Of a stretch of 64,000 nt of DNA, positions 19,078 through 28,052 are shown piece by piece (the first letter of the stretch is position 1; every line of letters starts with the position of its first letter). The DNA is taken from the NCBI RefSeq assembly GCF_017916515.1, contig NZ_JAFMTA010000001.1, positions 2,159,127-2,223,126 on the forward strand, read 5' to 3'. The stretch is from Naasia sp. SYSU D00948 (GTDB lineage Bacteria; Actinomycetota; Actinomycetes; Actinomycetales; Microbacteriaceae). Made by a program: the position numbers and the translations under genes. The notes beneath the pieces were generated by a model. That model did not search any database. It saw nothing but the letters and a program-made list of their open reading frames with translations, and was not told the DNA's origin.

Positions 19078-20283
19078 GTGAGCGTTCCCGCCGCGCCCGC
19101 GCGCGATCGCCTCGTCCTCTGGGGGAGCGGTGTCTTCGCCGTCTTCGTCGTCAGCGGGATCGGGCTCGCGTCCTGGCTCGCCCGCATCCCCGCGATCCGC
19201 GACGGTCTGGACGTCAGCACGGCGCAGATGGGGTTCCTGCTCGTCGGCGGTGCGGGAGGAGCGATGGCCGGACTCCTCGTGGCCGGTCAGCTCGTCCACA
19301 TGCTCGGCAGCAGACGGACGATCCTCTGGGGACTCACGGTCGCGGCGATCGGCATCGCGCTCGTGGGGATCGGAACCGACGTGCTGCACAGCTATGCCGT
19401 CGCCTTCGCGGGCTTCTTCCTCTTCGGGTCAACCTCCGCGGCGGCGGACGTCGCACAGAACGTCGAGGGCGGATCGGCGGAGCGGGCCATCGGCCGCAGC
19501 ATGCTCCCGCTGTTCCATGCGGGCTTCAGCCTCGGCTCCGTCGCCGGGGCCGGCGTGAGCGCGCTGGTCGTCTACGCCGGAGTGCCGGTCTGGTCCCATC
19601 TGGCGGTGGTCGCGGCGGTGGTCGTCGTCGCGGTGGCCATCGCGACGCGTCCCCTCCTCGGGGATCGCCTCGCTCCCGGCGGCGACTCGGGGGAGTCCCG
19701 GCGCCCCGCCCTCTCCGAGCGGATGAAGGTGTGGCGGGACCCGGCCACGCTGCTGCTCGGACTCGTCGCTCTCGGCATGGCCTTCGCGGAGGGCAGCGCG
19801 AACGACTGGCTCGCCCTCGCCATGGTCGACGAGCGAGGACAGTCGGCCGCGACGGGGGCGCTCCTGCTCGGGCTGTTCACCGCGGCGATGACGGCCGGCC
19901 GCGTCGCCGGAGGCCCGGTCGTGGACCGGCTGGGTCGCGTCCTCGTTCTTCGGGCGTCCGCGGCCACGGCACTCGCCGGTCTCCTGCTCGTGATCTTCGT
20001 GGAGCAGCCGGTCGTGCTGGTCCTCGGGATCGTGCTCTGGGGCCTGGGCTCCGCGCTCGGCTTCCCGGTGGCGGTCTCCGCCGCCTCCGACAACGCCGAG
20101 ACCGCGGCCTCCCGCGTGAGCGCGGTGTCCGTCATCGCCTACTCGGCGTTCCTCATCGGTCCGCCGCTGCTCGGAGTGCTCGGCGAGAACGTCGGGCTGC
20201 TGCGAGCGCTGCTCGTCGTCGCGGCCCTCATCGTGGTCGCCGGCATCGTCGCCCCTGCGGCTCGCGAGCCCGGGCGCCGCTGA
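19078..20283 (+). CDS. MFS transporter (YbjJ-like)
   Basis: A 401-residue protein with about twelve hydrophobic segments. MFS landmarks are GLASWLARIPAIRDGLDVS after the first helix, the loop-2 region HMLGSRRTILWG, and GRVAGGPVVDRLGRVL in the second half. Similarity is to YbjJ-type members, whose substrates are unknown. The GTG start is 68 bases from the divergent metallopeptidase gene. A tRNA-His gene on the opposite strand lies 36 bases past its end. Confidence 0.82.
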   Translation: MSVPAAPARDRLVLWGSGVFAVFVVSGIGLASWLARIPAIRDGLDVSTAQMGFLLVGGAGGAMAGLLVAGQLVHMLGSRRTILWGLTVAAIGIALVGIGTDVLHSYAVAFAGFFLFGSTSAAADVAQNVEGGSAERAIGRSMLPLFHAGFSLGSVAGAGVSALVVYAGVPVWSHLAVVAAVVVVAVAIATRPLLGDRLAPGGDSGESRRPALSERMKVWRDPATLLLGLVALGMAFAEGSANDWLALAMVDERGQSAATGALLLGLFTAAMTAGRVAGGPVVDRLGRVLVLRASAATALAGLLLVIFVEQPVVLVLGIVLWGLGSALGFPVAVSAASDNAETAASRVSAVSVIAYSAFLIGPPLLGVLGENVGLLRALLVVAALIVVAGIVAPAAREPGRR

Positions 20284-20319
20284 CCGCCTCGGACAGCGTC
20301 ACGACGACGCGTGAAGTAT

Positions 20320-20396
20320 TGGGGTGGACGACGGGACTTGAACCCGCGACATCCGGCACCACAAGCCAGCGCTCTACCAACTGAGCTACGCCCACC
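20320..20396 (-). tRNA. tRNA-His (GTG)
   Basis: A full cloverleaf on the minus strand: acceptor GTGGGCG/CGTCCAC, anticodon loop TTGTGGT giving anticodon GTG, T-loop GGTTCAAGTCC, and encoded CCA. The extra 5' G paired with C73, the identity element of tRNA-His, is present. Confidence 0.95.
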
Positions 20397-20456
20397 ATGC
20401 CCGTCCTGCGACGGGGCGAACCCGCCCGGACTGCTCCGAGCGGACGATCGATTCTA

Positions 20457-21077
20457 TTACAGCCGAGAGGCGAACTCCTCCACGACCGCCGTCGACACCG
20501 CCTGGACCTCCTCGGTCGTGGGACCGGGCGGCGCCACGAACGCGGCCTTGCGGTAGTACTCGAGCTCCCGGATCGACTCGAGGATGTCCGCGAGAGCACG
20601 GTGGCCTCCCGCCTTCTGCGGGGCGTTGAAGTAGATGCGGGGGAACCAGCGGCGAGCCAGTTCCTTGATCGAGGACACGTCCACGCTGCGGTAGTGGAGC
20701 CAGCCGTCCACCCGCGGCATGTACTTGCTGAGGAAGGCGCGGTCGGTGCCGATGGTGTTGCCGGCCAGGGGAGCCGTGCCGGCGGCGGGAACGAACCGCT
20801 GGATGTACTCGAGGACCTTGTACTCGGCGTCGGCGAGGCTGATCCCGTGGGGGATCTCCTCGAGGAGCCCCGAGTCGGTGTGCATCGTCCGGACGACGTC
20901 GTTCATGTTGTCGAGTGCGGACTGGTCCGGCCGGATCACGAGCGAGAGCCCGGGATCCACGGGCTGGAGATCGTAGTCGGTGATGACCACGGCCACCTCG
21001 ACCAGCTCGTCCACCGCGAGGTCCAGACCCGTCATCTCGCAGTCGATCCAGACCAGTCGCTCGGAGCCGTTCGCCAC
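20457..21077 (-). CDS. orn: oligoribonuclease
   Basis: Orn (206 aa) degrades di- to pentaribonucleotides, including pGpG from cyclic-di-GMP breakdown. The DEDDh exonuclease residues are visible: WIDCEMTGLD (first Asp and Glu), RSVDVSSIKELARRW (Asp), and KAGGHRALADILESI (His and final Asp). The GTG start lies six bases after a TAGACT box. A tRNA-His gene lies just downstream on the same strand. Confidence 0.96.
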   Translation of the reverse strand: MANGSERLVWIDCEMTGLDLAVDELVEVAVVITDYDLQPVDPGLSLVIRPDQSALDNMNDVVRTMHTDSGLLEEIPHGISLADAEYKVLEYIQRFVPAAGTAPLAGNTIGTDRAFLSKYMPRVDGWLHYRSVDVSSIKELARRWFPRIYFNAPQKAGGHRALADILESIRELEYYRKAAFVAPPGPTTEEVQAVSTAVVEEFASRL

Positions 21078-21083
21078 CAGGCG

Positions 21084-21089
21084 AGTCTA
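21084..21089 (-). promoter_or_regulatory. -10 box of orn, leaderless arrangement
   Basis: On the minus strand TAGACT is followed by six bases and the GTG start of orn. Confidence 0.55.
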
Positions 21090-21211
21090 GCCAGCCGCGG
21101 TGGCCGGGCGGCCGAGCCCGGAAGGCCCCGCAGTGCGGTCACCCGAGCCGCGGACGCCAGAGAGGCGGTGCAGCCCAGCTGGCGGACGGCGGAGCCGGGA
21201 GGGGCCCCACC

Positions 21212-21217
21212 TAGACT
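21212..21217 (+). promoter_or_regulatory. -10 box, leaderless arrangement
   Basis: TAGACT ends six bases before the GTG at 21224. Confidence 0.55.
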
Positions 21218-21223
21218 GTCGCG

Positions 21224-21439
21224 GTGACGACGACCCTGGCCGTGCTCCTGCTGCTCAACGGGATCTGGAACTTGGTCGTGTGGCCCGCGTTCTTCCGCCG
21301 CATCCTCCGCGACCCGCGCTCGCGCGACGCCTCCGGGCGCCCGACTCGCTTCCTGGTCGTGCACGCGACCCTCATCGGCGTCTCGCTGCTGCTCGCGGTG
21401 GCCTCGCTCGTGCTCGGCGTCGCCGGACTGCTCGCCTGA
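21224..21439 (+). CDS. SCO4848-like small membrane protein
   Basis: A 71-residue protein with two membrane segments (about 1-22 and 44-70) flanking a basic loop RRILRDPRSRDASGRPTRF. It resembles the small SCO4848 family found across actinobacteria, whose function is unknown. The GTG start is set by the -10 box six bases upstream. It converges with the GDPD gene 14 bases downstream. Confidence 0.75.
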   Translation: MTTTLAVLLLLNGIWNLVVWPAFFRRILRDPRSRDASGRPTRFLVVHATLIGVSLLLAVASLVLGVAGLLA

Positions 21440-21452
21440 GCGGCGCCCGCGC

Positions 21453-22310
21453 TCAGGCGGTCTGGAGCGCCGCTCCCGACGTCGGCGCGGCAGCCGTCGT
21501 CGGGGCCGCCAGTGCCGCACGCAGCTCGCGGGGCCGATTCGTGGTGATCTCGGCGATTCCGAGCCCGAGGCAGAAGCGGAGGTCGTCCGGCTCGTCGATC
21601 GTCCAGGCCCGCACGGTGGTGCCCTGGGCGAGCCAGTCCAGGATGCGCTCGGGGCGGCGCCGCATCCACTCGATTGAGGGGCCGACGTGGGCGCTGCCCG
21701 CATCCACGAGCGCGTGAGCGGCGGGCTCGTCGTCGCCCCGCGGGTGCGTGAGCAGCATGACCAGGTGCGCCGGGACGCACTGGAGCAGGAGCCTCGCCGT
21801 CGCCTCGTCGAAGCACTGGAGCGAGATCTGCACCGCGTCCAGCAGGCCGAGTGCCGGATCCCATCCGGCCGCCTCCAGCTCGGACAGGACCGCATCGATC
21901 AGAGGGACGTCGGGACTGGCGCTCGCCTTGAGCTCCACGGCGAGGATGAGCGGACGTCCCGCTCCGCGGGCGAGCTCGAGCAGCGCGGCCAGGGTCATGA
22001 GCTGGCGGGCCGGGTCGCCGTGGGTGGCGGGGATGTCCTTGCCGCGGAGGAGGTCGAGGCGCGCGAGCTCGTCGAGGGTGTAGCCGGCGAGCTCGCCGTG
22101 ACCCTCCGTGGTGCGGTCGACCGTGGGGTCGTGCCAGCAGACCGCGACGCCGTCCGCCGTAAGTCGCACGTCGGTCTCGATGCCGTCGGCGCCGTCGTCG
22201 AGTGCCTGCTGGTAGGCGGCGCGGGTGTGCTCGGGGTAGGCGGCGCTGGAGCCGCGGTGCGCGATGAGGCGCACGGCGTCGGTGCGGAGAGTCCAGGTCT
22301 CGTTCGTCAC
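21453..22310 (-). CDS. glycerophosphodiester phosphodiesterase
   Basis: A cytoplasmic GDPD-family TIM barrel (285 aa) that hydrolyses glycerophosphodiesters to glycerol-3-phosphate and an alcohol. Catalytic and metal residues are in IAHRGSSAAYPEHT (His and Arg, first Glu), DGIETDVRLTADG (Glu-x-Asp) and VCWHDPTVDRTTEG (second His). A third metal ligand is expected in AVELK. There is no signal peptide. The GTG start gives MTNETWTLR. The C-terminus is an Ala/Thr-rich tail. Confidence 0.9.
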   Translation of the reverse strand: MTNETWTLRTDAVRLIAHRGSSAAYPEHTRAAYQQALDDGADGIETDVRLTADGVAVCWHDPTVDRTTEGHGELAGYTLDELARLDLLRGKDIPATHGDPARQLMTLAALLELARGAGRPLILAVELKASASPDVPLIDAVLSELEAAGWDPALGLLDAVQISLQCFDEATARLLLQCVPAHLVMLLTHPRGDDEPAAHALVDAGSAHVGPSIEWMRRRPERILDWLAQGTTVRAWTIDEPDDLRFCLGLGIAEITTNRPRELRAALAAPTTAAAPTSGAALQTA

Positions 22311-22392
22311 ACGTCCATTCGGCCGGAGCCGGACGAACCGGGGGTGGAGCGATCATGAACGCCAGGTGGCGCGAGGAGGAAGACCCTGTCGG

Positions 22393-22974
22393 CTAGGAGC
22401 TGACCCAGTCGGTCACGACTGCGAGAACGGGCGTGATGACCGCGACGGTGAGGACGGCGAGCGACGTCGCCGTGATGAGCGGATGCCGCTCGAAGCGCTC
22501 CAGGTTGCGCCGATAGGGGGATCGGCGCAGCTGCGCCCAGGTCAGGGCGGGCTCGAGGACCCGGACGGGGACGTCGAAGTGATGGGCGGCGGCGTAGAGG
22601 TCGCGGCGGTGCCAGAGCTGTCCGCGCATGCGGAGCAGCGTCCGTCCGGCCGCGTCGACCATGAACAGCTGGTGGGTCACCTCGTCGAGGAGGGTGCGGT
22701 GCACGGGGATCACCAGGACCTCGGCGACGAGCTGGCGCGGCGTGAAGACCGTCGAGCGGAGATACGCGCGCTCGTAGATGCCGTCGGCGTCGAGCACGAC
22801 CCCCGCTCCTCGCAGCCGCCCCGCGACCGCCGCGAATACGCCGGTCGCGGCGATTTGGGCGATCAGCACCGCCGGCCACCACCCGGTCGACGCCGTGACG
22901 ATGTACAGCGCGGCGAACGCCGGAAGCGACATCGCGGCGAAGGACAGCCAGCCCTCGAGCCAGAGGTCCCGCAT
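22393..22974 (-). CDS. membrane protein of unknown function (PH-like)
   Basis: A 193-residue protein with two adjacent hydrophobic segments near the N-terminus (about 10-52), a cytosolic beta-rich domain of about 110 residues that could be a PH-like fold, and a C-terminal hydrophobic segment (about 168-188). I do not recognise a named family. The ATG at 22974 is chosen because the first membrane helix follows; a GTG about 50 bases further upstream is possible, and neither has a clear ribosome-binding site. It is followed by the GDPD gene on the same strand after about 80 bases. Confidence 0.55.
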   Translation of the reverse strand: MRDLWLEGWLSFAAMSLPAFAALYIVTASTGWWPAVLIAQIAATGVFAAVAGRLRGAGVVLDADGIYERAYLRSTVFTPRQLVAEVLVIPVHRTLLDEVTHQLFMVDAAGRTLLRMRGQLWHRRDLYAAAHHFDVPVRVLEPALTWAQLRRSPYRRNLERFERHPLITATSLAVLTVAVITPVLAVVTDWVSS

Positions 22975-23131
22975 CGGGTGGATCCGCAGGGTCGACGCCT
23001 CGTCTTGCTGTCTCGCCCCCGCGTCCACAGTCCGACAGTCTGCCGGAGGACGGCCTCGTCGGGGCCGGGCGCGCCGGTCCGCCCCCGCGTACTGGGGGCA
23101 GAGCCGGGAGGGAGCGCGGTCGTGCCGGGGG

Positions 23132-23383
23132 CTACTCGACGCGCTGGCGGCGGTCGGTGAGCTCCTGCAGCAGGGTTTCCTTATCCTCGCCCTCGGAGGT
23201 GGCGAGCGCCTCGAGCGAGGTCGCGGCGATGTCGGCCACATCGACGGCGAGTTCGGTCGGGGAGTGGGTCTCGATGGCTGACTCCGCTATCTCGCGGGCC
23301 AGCTCCGACTCCGGTCCCCGTGCCGCCACGGCTGCCACCAGGCGCACGGAGTCATCGCGAATGGGTTCAGGTGAGTTCGGCAT
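23132..23383 (-). CDS. small hypothetical protein (83 aa)
   Basis: A soluble, acidic, strongly helical 83-residue protein (for example REIAESAIETHSPTELAV and GEDKETLLQELTDRRQRVE). No motif is recognised. A GAAAGGTC ribosome-binding site lies about 12 bases before the ATG. Codon use is typical of the region. It is probably a real gene, but nothing about its role can be read from the sequence. Confidence 0.5.
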   Translation of the reverse strand: MPNSPEPIRDDSVRLVAAVAARGPESELAREIAESAIETHSPTELAVDVADIAATSLEALATSEGEDKETLLQELTDRRQRVE

Positions 23384-23494
23384 GCCGGCGACCTTTCGCT
23401 GTCACGCCCATACTGGTGCGCCGCGACCGGACCTTCAACGCCCTGCCCCCGCCGAGTGCGGGGGCCGGAAGGTAACGAAGAGGTACCGGCACTG

Positions 23495-23522
23495 TTGCCC
23501 CCCGAACGAGGGGCGCTATGTT
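23495..23522 (+). promoter_or_regulatory. candidate promoter for a short transcript
   Basis: TTGCCC and TATGTT are separated by 16 bases in a stretch with no supported gene. A strong terminator hairpin lies about 70 bases downstream on the same strand. Confidence 0.35.
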
Positions 23523-23529
23523 GACCGCA

Positions 23530-23624
23530 CGGGTGGCGAGAGAGCCGACTGGAACGGGTAGCCCGGCGGTGTAGTGGATCCTCTCGCCTGGAGCTCAGGC
23601 TCGGGAGGAACGAGCCTGAGCTCC
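23530..23624 (+). ncRNA. candidate small RNA
   Basis: Between the promoter-like sequence and the hairpin at 23590-23624 lie about 60 bases able to fold (GCCG...CGGC and GGG...CCC pairs) with no convincing coding frame beyond 18 codons. The call rests on the promoter-terminator pair only. Confidence 0.25.
23590..23624. terminator. strong hairpin terminator
   Basis: GGAGCTCAGGCTCG is perfectly inverted as CGAGCCTGAGCTCC around a seven-base loop (14-bp stem). It lies just downstream of tRNA-Arg (minus strand) and could also end plus-strand transcription. Confidence 0.7.
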
Positions 23625-23656
23625 GCACCCGGACCTCGTGCTCGGTCGTCGATCTG

Positions 23657-23732
<76 letters not shown>

Positions 23733-23779
23733 GGGCCGGGCAAGTCTACGGCCGGATCAGGGGAACTGGCGGCGCGCGA

Positions 23780-24217
23780 TCAGGCGGCGAGTTCCGCCGC
23801 GGGCGTGAGTCGCTGCTCGATGATGTCGGCGGCGGCGGCGAGAGTTTCCGCCTCTTCGGTCGTGAGGCCGGCGAAGTACGGCGCCGCGGCCTGGGTGAGC
23901 CGGTCGCGCCACTCGAGCAGAGCGCGCTCTCCCTTGGGGGTCGTCGCGATGAGCCAGGCGCGGGAGTCCTCGACGTCCGCGATGCGGCGGATGTAGTCGT
24001 CGCCGGCGAGGTTCTGGACGAGCTTGCTCATGGTGGGCTGCGCCACCCGGCTAGCAGCCGCCAGATCGCCGAGTCGCAGCGGTCCCTCGGACCGGAGGAC
24101 CGAGAGGGTCCGCCACACGGCGGGGGAGGTCTGGTCGCCCGTTGCCCGGGCGGCGATGCGAGTGAGGTGATGCGCCGACGTGATCAGCGACGCGAGGGTG
24201 TTCCGCGGATCGTTCAC
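23780..24217 (-). CDS. MarR-family transcriptional regulator
   Basis: A 145-residue winged-helix regulator. The recognition helix region is LRLGDLAAASRVAQPTMSKL, followed by the wing IRRIADVEDSRAWLIATTPKG, with helical dimerisation ends. It probably represses itself and a nearby function in response to a small ligand. The GTG start gives NDPRNTLASLI, matching usual family length. A 29-base palindrome immediately upstream is the likely operator. The gene behind it on the same strand is an unknown membrane protein. Confidence 0.88.
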   Translation of the reverse strand: MNDPRNTLASLITSAHHLTRIAARATGDQTSPAVWRTLSVLRSEGPLRLGDLAAASRVAQPTMSKLVQNLAGDDYIRRIADVEDSRAWLIATTPKGERALLEWRDRLTQAAAPYFAGLTTEEAETLAAAADIIEQRLTPAAELAA

Positions 24218-24226
24218 GTCGGTCGA

Positions 24227-24255
24227 GGATAACCGGCGCCATAGGCCGGCTATCC
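24227..24255. promoter_or_regulatory. palindromic candidate operator of marR
   Basis: GGATAACCGGC and GCCGGCTATCC are inverted at 10 of 11 positions around a seven-base centre, 10 bases upstream of the marR start. It could alternatively be a terminator hairpin for the gene ending at 24258. Confidence 0.45.
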
Positions 24256-24257
24256 GA

Positions 24258-25004
24258 TTACGCCTCCGGCGAAGCGCCACCGGCCCGTGCGACGGGACGG
24301 GCGAACTCCTCATCCGTCGGCGGCTCGACCTGGCCGGGCTCTCCCCGCTCGACGGAAGTCTCCGTCCGCGGAGCGTGCGGGACCGCAGGCTGCATGTCCG
24401 GGATCGCCGGCTCGATGCGAGCGGACGGCGCCTGCTGGGCCGCCCGGCCGGAAGGGACGGCGACCGCGGGCACGAGTGGCTCCCCGTCCGATGCGTTCCG
24501 CGCGTCGGACGCCTCGGCCCGCCAGCGGATGAGGTCAGCCTCGAAGAGCTTGCGCGCCCGCCGAGGGCGGCGGTGCCAGGAGATGAGGCGGTCGCGGAAG
24601 TCGGCGAGAGGCTGGTCGAACTCCAGGGAGAACACCGCGGAGGCTCGTCGAAGCCCGGCGATCTCGTGCGCGGCCCACTCGGCGGCCAACCGTGCGCCGC
24701 GCGCCGGGAGGAGGCGGAGTGCGAGGTCCGCCTCCGCCACCGCGCGCTCGATGAGGGTGCGCTCGCTCGGGGAGGACGAGCTCCACACCGAGGCTTGCCG
24801 CGCCGAGTCCACCAGCAGCCCGATCACGGCGGCTCGGCTCTCGCGGTCGCGACGGGCCAGCATGCGCCGCACGCTCGCTCGGGCGATCCACGCGGCCAGG
24901 AGCCCGGCGACGAGGATGGCGATGAAGGGCACCACACCGCCGAGCAGCACCAGCCGTCCGGAGTCCGTGTCGAGCCAGGCGATCAGGTTGTCCCACCACT
25001 GCAT
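24258..25004 (-). CDS. membrane-anchored protein of unknown function
   Basis: A 248-residue protein with one N-terminal membrane helix (about 17-42), a long helical cytosolic domain of about 130 residues rich in Arg and Ala, and a disordered Pro/Glu-rich tail. I do not recognise the domain. It lies 40 bases upstream of the marR start on the same strand, but the palindrome between them suggests separate transcription. Confidence 0.6.
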   Translation of the reverse strand: MQWWDNLIAWLDTDSGRLVLLGGVVPFIAILVAGLLAAWIARASVRRMLARRDRESRAAVIGLLVDSARQASVWSSSSPSERTLIERAVAEADLALRLLPARGARLAAEWAAHEIAGLRRASAVFSLEFDQPLADFRDRLISWHRRPRRARKLFEADLIRWRAEASDARNASDGEPLVPAVAVPSGRAAQQAPSARIEPAIPDMQPAVPHAPRTETSVERGEPGQVEPPTDEEFARPVARAGGASPEA

Positions 25005-25028
25005 GGGTGGACTATAGGCCCGGCCTCG

Positions 25029-25259
25029 TCAGCCGAAGCGGAGGCAGTCCACCGCGTCGCCGAACGAGCGGAACTCACCGACCGGGAGGAAGGCGCGGCC
25101 GCTCGACGCGAGCCGCTTGGCGGCGAAGCGGCCGGAGCTCAGCTGCTCGACGTAGCCGAGGACGGCCCCCGAGGCGCGGGTGATGCGCCACAGGCCGTTG
25201 TTCAGCTGGACGAAGTCGACGCCGCTGCGCCGGGCGGCGACCGGAAGGGTCAAGGTCAT
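25029..25259 (-). CDS. small hypothetical protein (76 aa)
   Basis: A basic 76-residue soluble protein (VDFVQLNNGLWRITRASG, then RFAAKRLASSGRAFLPVG) predicted as mixed beta/alpha. The ATG is preceded by GACGAGGAGCAGAACC, which contains a good GAGGAG ribosome-binding site and fixes the start. It has no known domain. It lies 24 bases ahead of the membrane protein gene on the same strand, so the two may be co-transcribed. Confidence 0.6.
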   Translation of the reverse strand: MTLTLPVAARRSGVDFVQLNNGLWRITRASGAVLGYVEQLSSGRFAAKRLASSGRAFLPVGEFRSFGDAVDCLRFG

Positions 25260-25318
25260 GGTTCTGCTCCTCGTCTGTCCGGCAGCCGGCCCTGCCTCCG
25301 TGAACTTCTGCGAGGACG

Positions 25319-26269
25319 CTAAGACCTGCCTCCGACATCGGCGGAGGGCACGAGCGCGAGGTCCGCCTCGATGGGAGTTGCCACTCGTGGCCGGGACGTC
25401 TGGGCGAGCAGGATCCCGGCGAGGACGAGGCCGGCGCCCGCGGCCTGAGCGGGGGTGAGCGACTCGCCGAGCCACAGCCAGGCGATCGCGAACGCGAACA
25501 CCACTTCGGCCGCCGCCAGGATGCCCGAGCGGGTCGCGCCCAGGCGCTTGATGGCGAGGTAGCTGAGGAGGTAGGGAGCGAAGGACCCCAGCACGATCAC
25601 CCACGCGAGTCCGAGCCACACCGGAGCGGCCGGACCTGCTCCCGTCTCCACCGATGTGGTGAGGACCGACGGCGGGACCTCCCACCAGCGGCTGGGCACC
25701 GCCCAGAACAGGGCGGCGAAGAGCATCGACCAGAACGCCACCACCATGGGCGGCGCGTCCGCCACGCCCCGCTCGCCGAGCAGGAAGTAGGCGGCCAGGG
25801 CCGCCGCGGCCCCCAGTGCCGCGACGATGCCGAGGGCGTCGAGCTGGGCGGCCCCGACCTGGGCGACGACCGCGAGGCCACCGATCACCAGGGCGATCGC
25901 GCCCCAGAGGCGAGCTCGCACCGGCTCCGACAGGAACAGCCACGCCACGACCGCGACGAGCGGGACGCCGAGGTACTCGAGCAGCAGCGCGATCCCGACC
26001 GGCAGCCGGTCGATGGCCACGGCGTAGAGCCACTGCATCGCCGCCACGCCGATGACCCCGAGCAGGGCGCAGCCCAGCAGCGTCCGTCGCGACACTCGCA
26101 GGGATCGCCGGTCCATCGCGAGCACGAACGCGCCGGACAGGAGCGCGGCGCCCAGGCAGCGGAAGAAGGTCAGGGCGGCGGGGTCGACGCCGCCCTGCAT
26201 CACGAGCTTCGCGACGGAGCCGTTGGCGCCGAAGAGGAGGGCGGAGAGCAGCCCGAAGACGTAGCCCAC
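25319..26269 (-). CDS. EamA/DMT-family transporter
   Basis: A 316-residue protein with ten hydrophobic segments in two EamA repeats. The first opens with FGLLSALLFGANGSVAKLVM and the second with GAAAALAAYFLLGERGVA. LPVGIALLLEYLGVPLVAV and RLGATRSGILAAAEVVFAF are typical inner helices of RhtA/YedA-like exporters. The substrate is unknown, with amino acids or metabolites likely. The GTG start abuts the stop of the upstream aldo/keto reductase gene with no gap, so they are one operon. Confidence 0.85.
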   Translation of the reverse strand: MGYVFGLLSALLFGANGSVAKLVMQGGVDPAALTFFRCLGAALLSGAFVLAMDRRSLRVSRRTLLGCALLGVIGVAAMQWLYAVAIDRLPVGIALLLEYLGVPLVAVVAWLFLSEPVRARLWGAIALVIGGLAVVAQVGAAQLDALGIVAALGAAAALAAYFLLGERGVADAPPMVVAFWSMLFAALFWAVPSRWWEVPPSVLTTSVETGAGPAAPVWLGLAWVIVLGSFAPYLLSYLAIKRLGATRSGILAAAEVVFAFAIAWLWLGESLTPAQAAGAGLVLAGILLAQTSRPRVATPIEADLALVPSADVGGRS

Positions 26270-27292
<1,023 letters not shown>

Positions 27293-27298
27293 CGCACC

Positions 27299-27304
27299 AG
27301 CCTA
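27299..27304 (-). promoter_or_regulatory. -10 box of the aldo/keto reductase operon, leaderless
   Basis: TAGGCT (minus strand) ends six bases before the GTG start at 27292. Confidence 0.5.
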
Positions 27305-27371
27305 GGGAATGGCGTCCCGCCCACCCCTGTTGGACTTACCTGGGCCCGCAGCGGCCGGAGGAGGAGATGCA

Positions 27372-27899
27372 ATGGAGACGTTCGTACTGGCAGGAGGCTG
27401 CTTCTGGTGCCTCGACGCGGTGTACCGCGACCTCAAGGGGGTCCAGGACGTGGTGTCCGGCTACACCGGCGGCACCGTGACGAACCCGAGCTACGAGCTC
27501 GTGTGCACGGGGACGACCGGCCATGCGGAGGCCGTCGCGGTCACCTTCGACCCCGACGTGATCCCGCGCGAGGTCATCCTCGACGTGTTCTTCACCCTGC
27601 ACGACCCGCGGCAGCTGAACCGCCAGGGCAACGACATCGGCACGCAGTACCGGTCGGCGATGTACTACGCGAACGACGAGCAGAAGGAGCTGTTCGAGCG
27701 GGCGCGCGACCGCGCCGGCGAGTGGTGGGACGGCGGCATCGTCACGCAGATCGAGCCGCTGGGGGAGTTCTTCCGGGCGGAGGAGTACCACCAGGACTTC
27801 TTTGCGAAGAACCCCAACCAGGGCTACTGCCTGGCGGTCGCCGTGCCCAAGGTGAACAAGGTCCGCAAGGGCTACGCGGAGTACATCAAGGCCGCCTGA
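27372..27899 (+). CDS. msrA: peptide-methionine (S)-S-oxide reductase MsrA
   Basis: MsrA repairs oxidised methionine in proteins. The 175-residue protein has the catalytic GCFWC motif in its first 15 residues, then GYTGG, a Glu-containing TGHAEAVAVTF segment, and GTQYRSAMYY, all strongly conserved in the family. C-terminal resolving cysteines are limited to NQGYCLAV. The ATG has a GGAGGAGGAGA ribosome-binding site. A strong hairpin terminator follows. Confidence 0.95.
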   Translation: METFVLAGGCFWCLDAVYRDLKGVQDVVSGYTGGTVTNPSYELVCTGTTGHAEAVAVTFDPDVIPREVILDVFFTLHDPRQLNRQGNDIGTQYRSAMYYANDEQKELFERARDRAGEWWDGGIVTQIEPLGEFFRAEEYHQDFFAKNPNQGYCLAVAVPKVNKVRKGYAEYIKAA

Positions 27900-27911
27900 G
27901 CCCTGCACATG

Positions 27912-27950
27912 CGAAGGCCCGGCCCCGTTCCTCACGGGCCCGGGCCTTCG
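27912..27950 (+). terminator. hairpin terminator after msrA
   Basis: CGAAGGCCCG pairs with CGGGCCTTCG, and the inner GGCCCCGT/ACGGGCC extends the stem, giving a GC-rich hairpin starting 12 bases after the msrA stop. No clear U-tract, as is common in actinobacteria. Confidence 0.65.
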
Positions 27951-27990
27951 GCCGTCCGAGCAAGGCTCGCGCCCGCATCCTCCTGGACGG

Positions 27991-28025
27991 GGAGCCGGGC
28001 ACTCCCACCGGCACCGCCCGGCTCC
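27991..28025 (+). promoter_or_regulatory. structured leader hairpin before ssb-like gene
   Basis: GGAGCCGGGC and GCCCGGCTCC form a perfect 10-bp stem with a 15-base loop, ending 15 bases before the ribosome-binding site of the SSB gene. Confidence 0.35.
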
Positions 28026-28052
28026 CTCCCACGCATCGACAGGAGGAGAACC

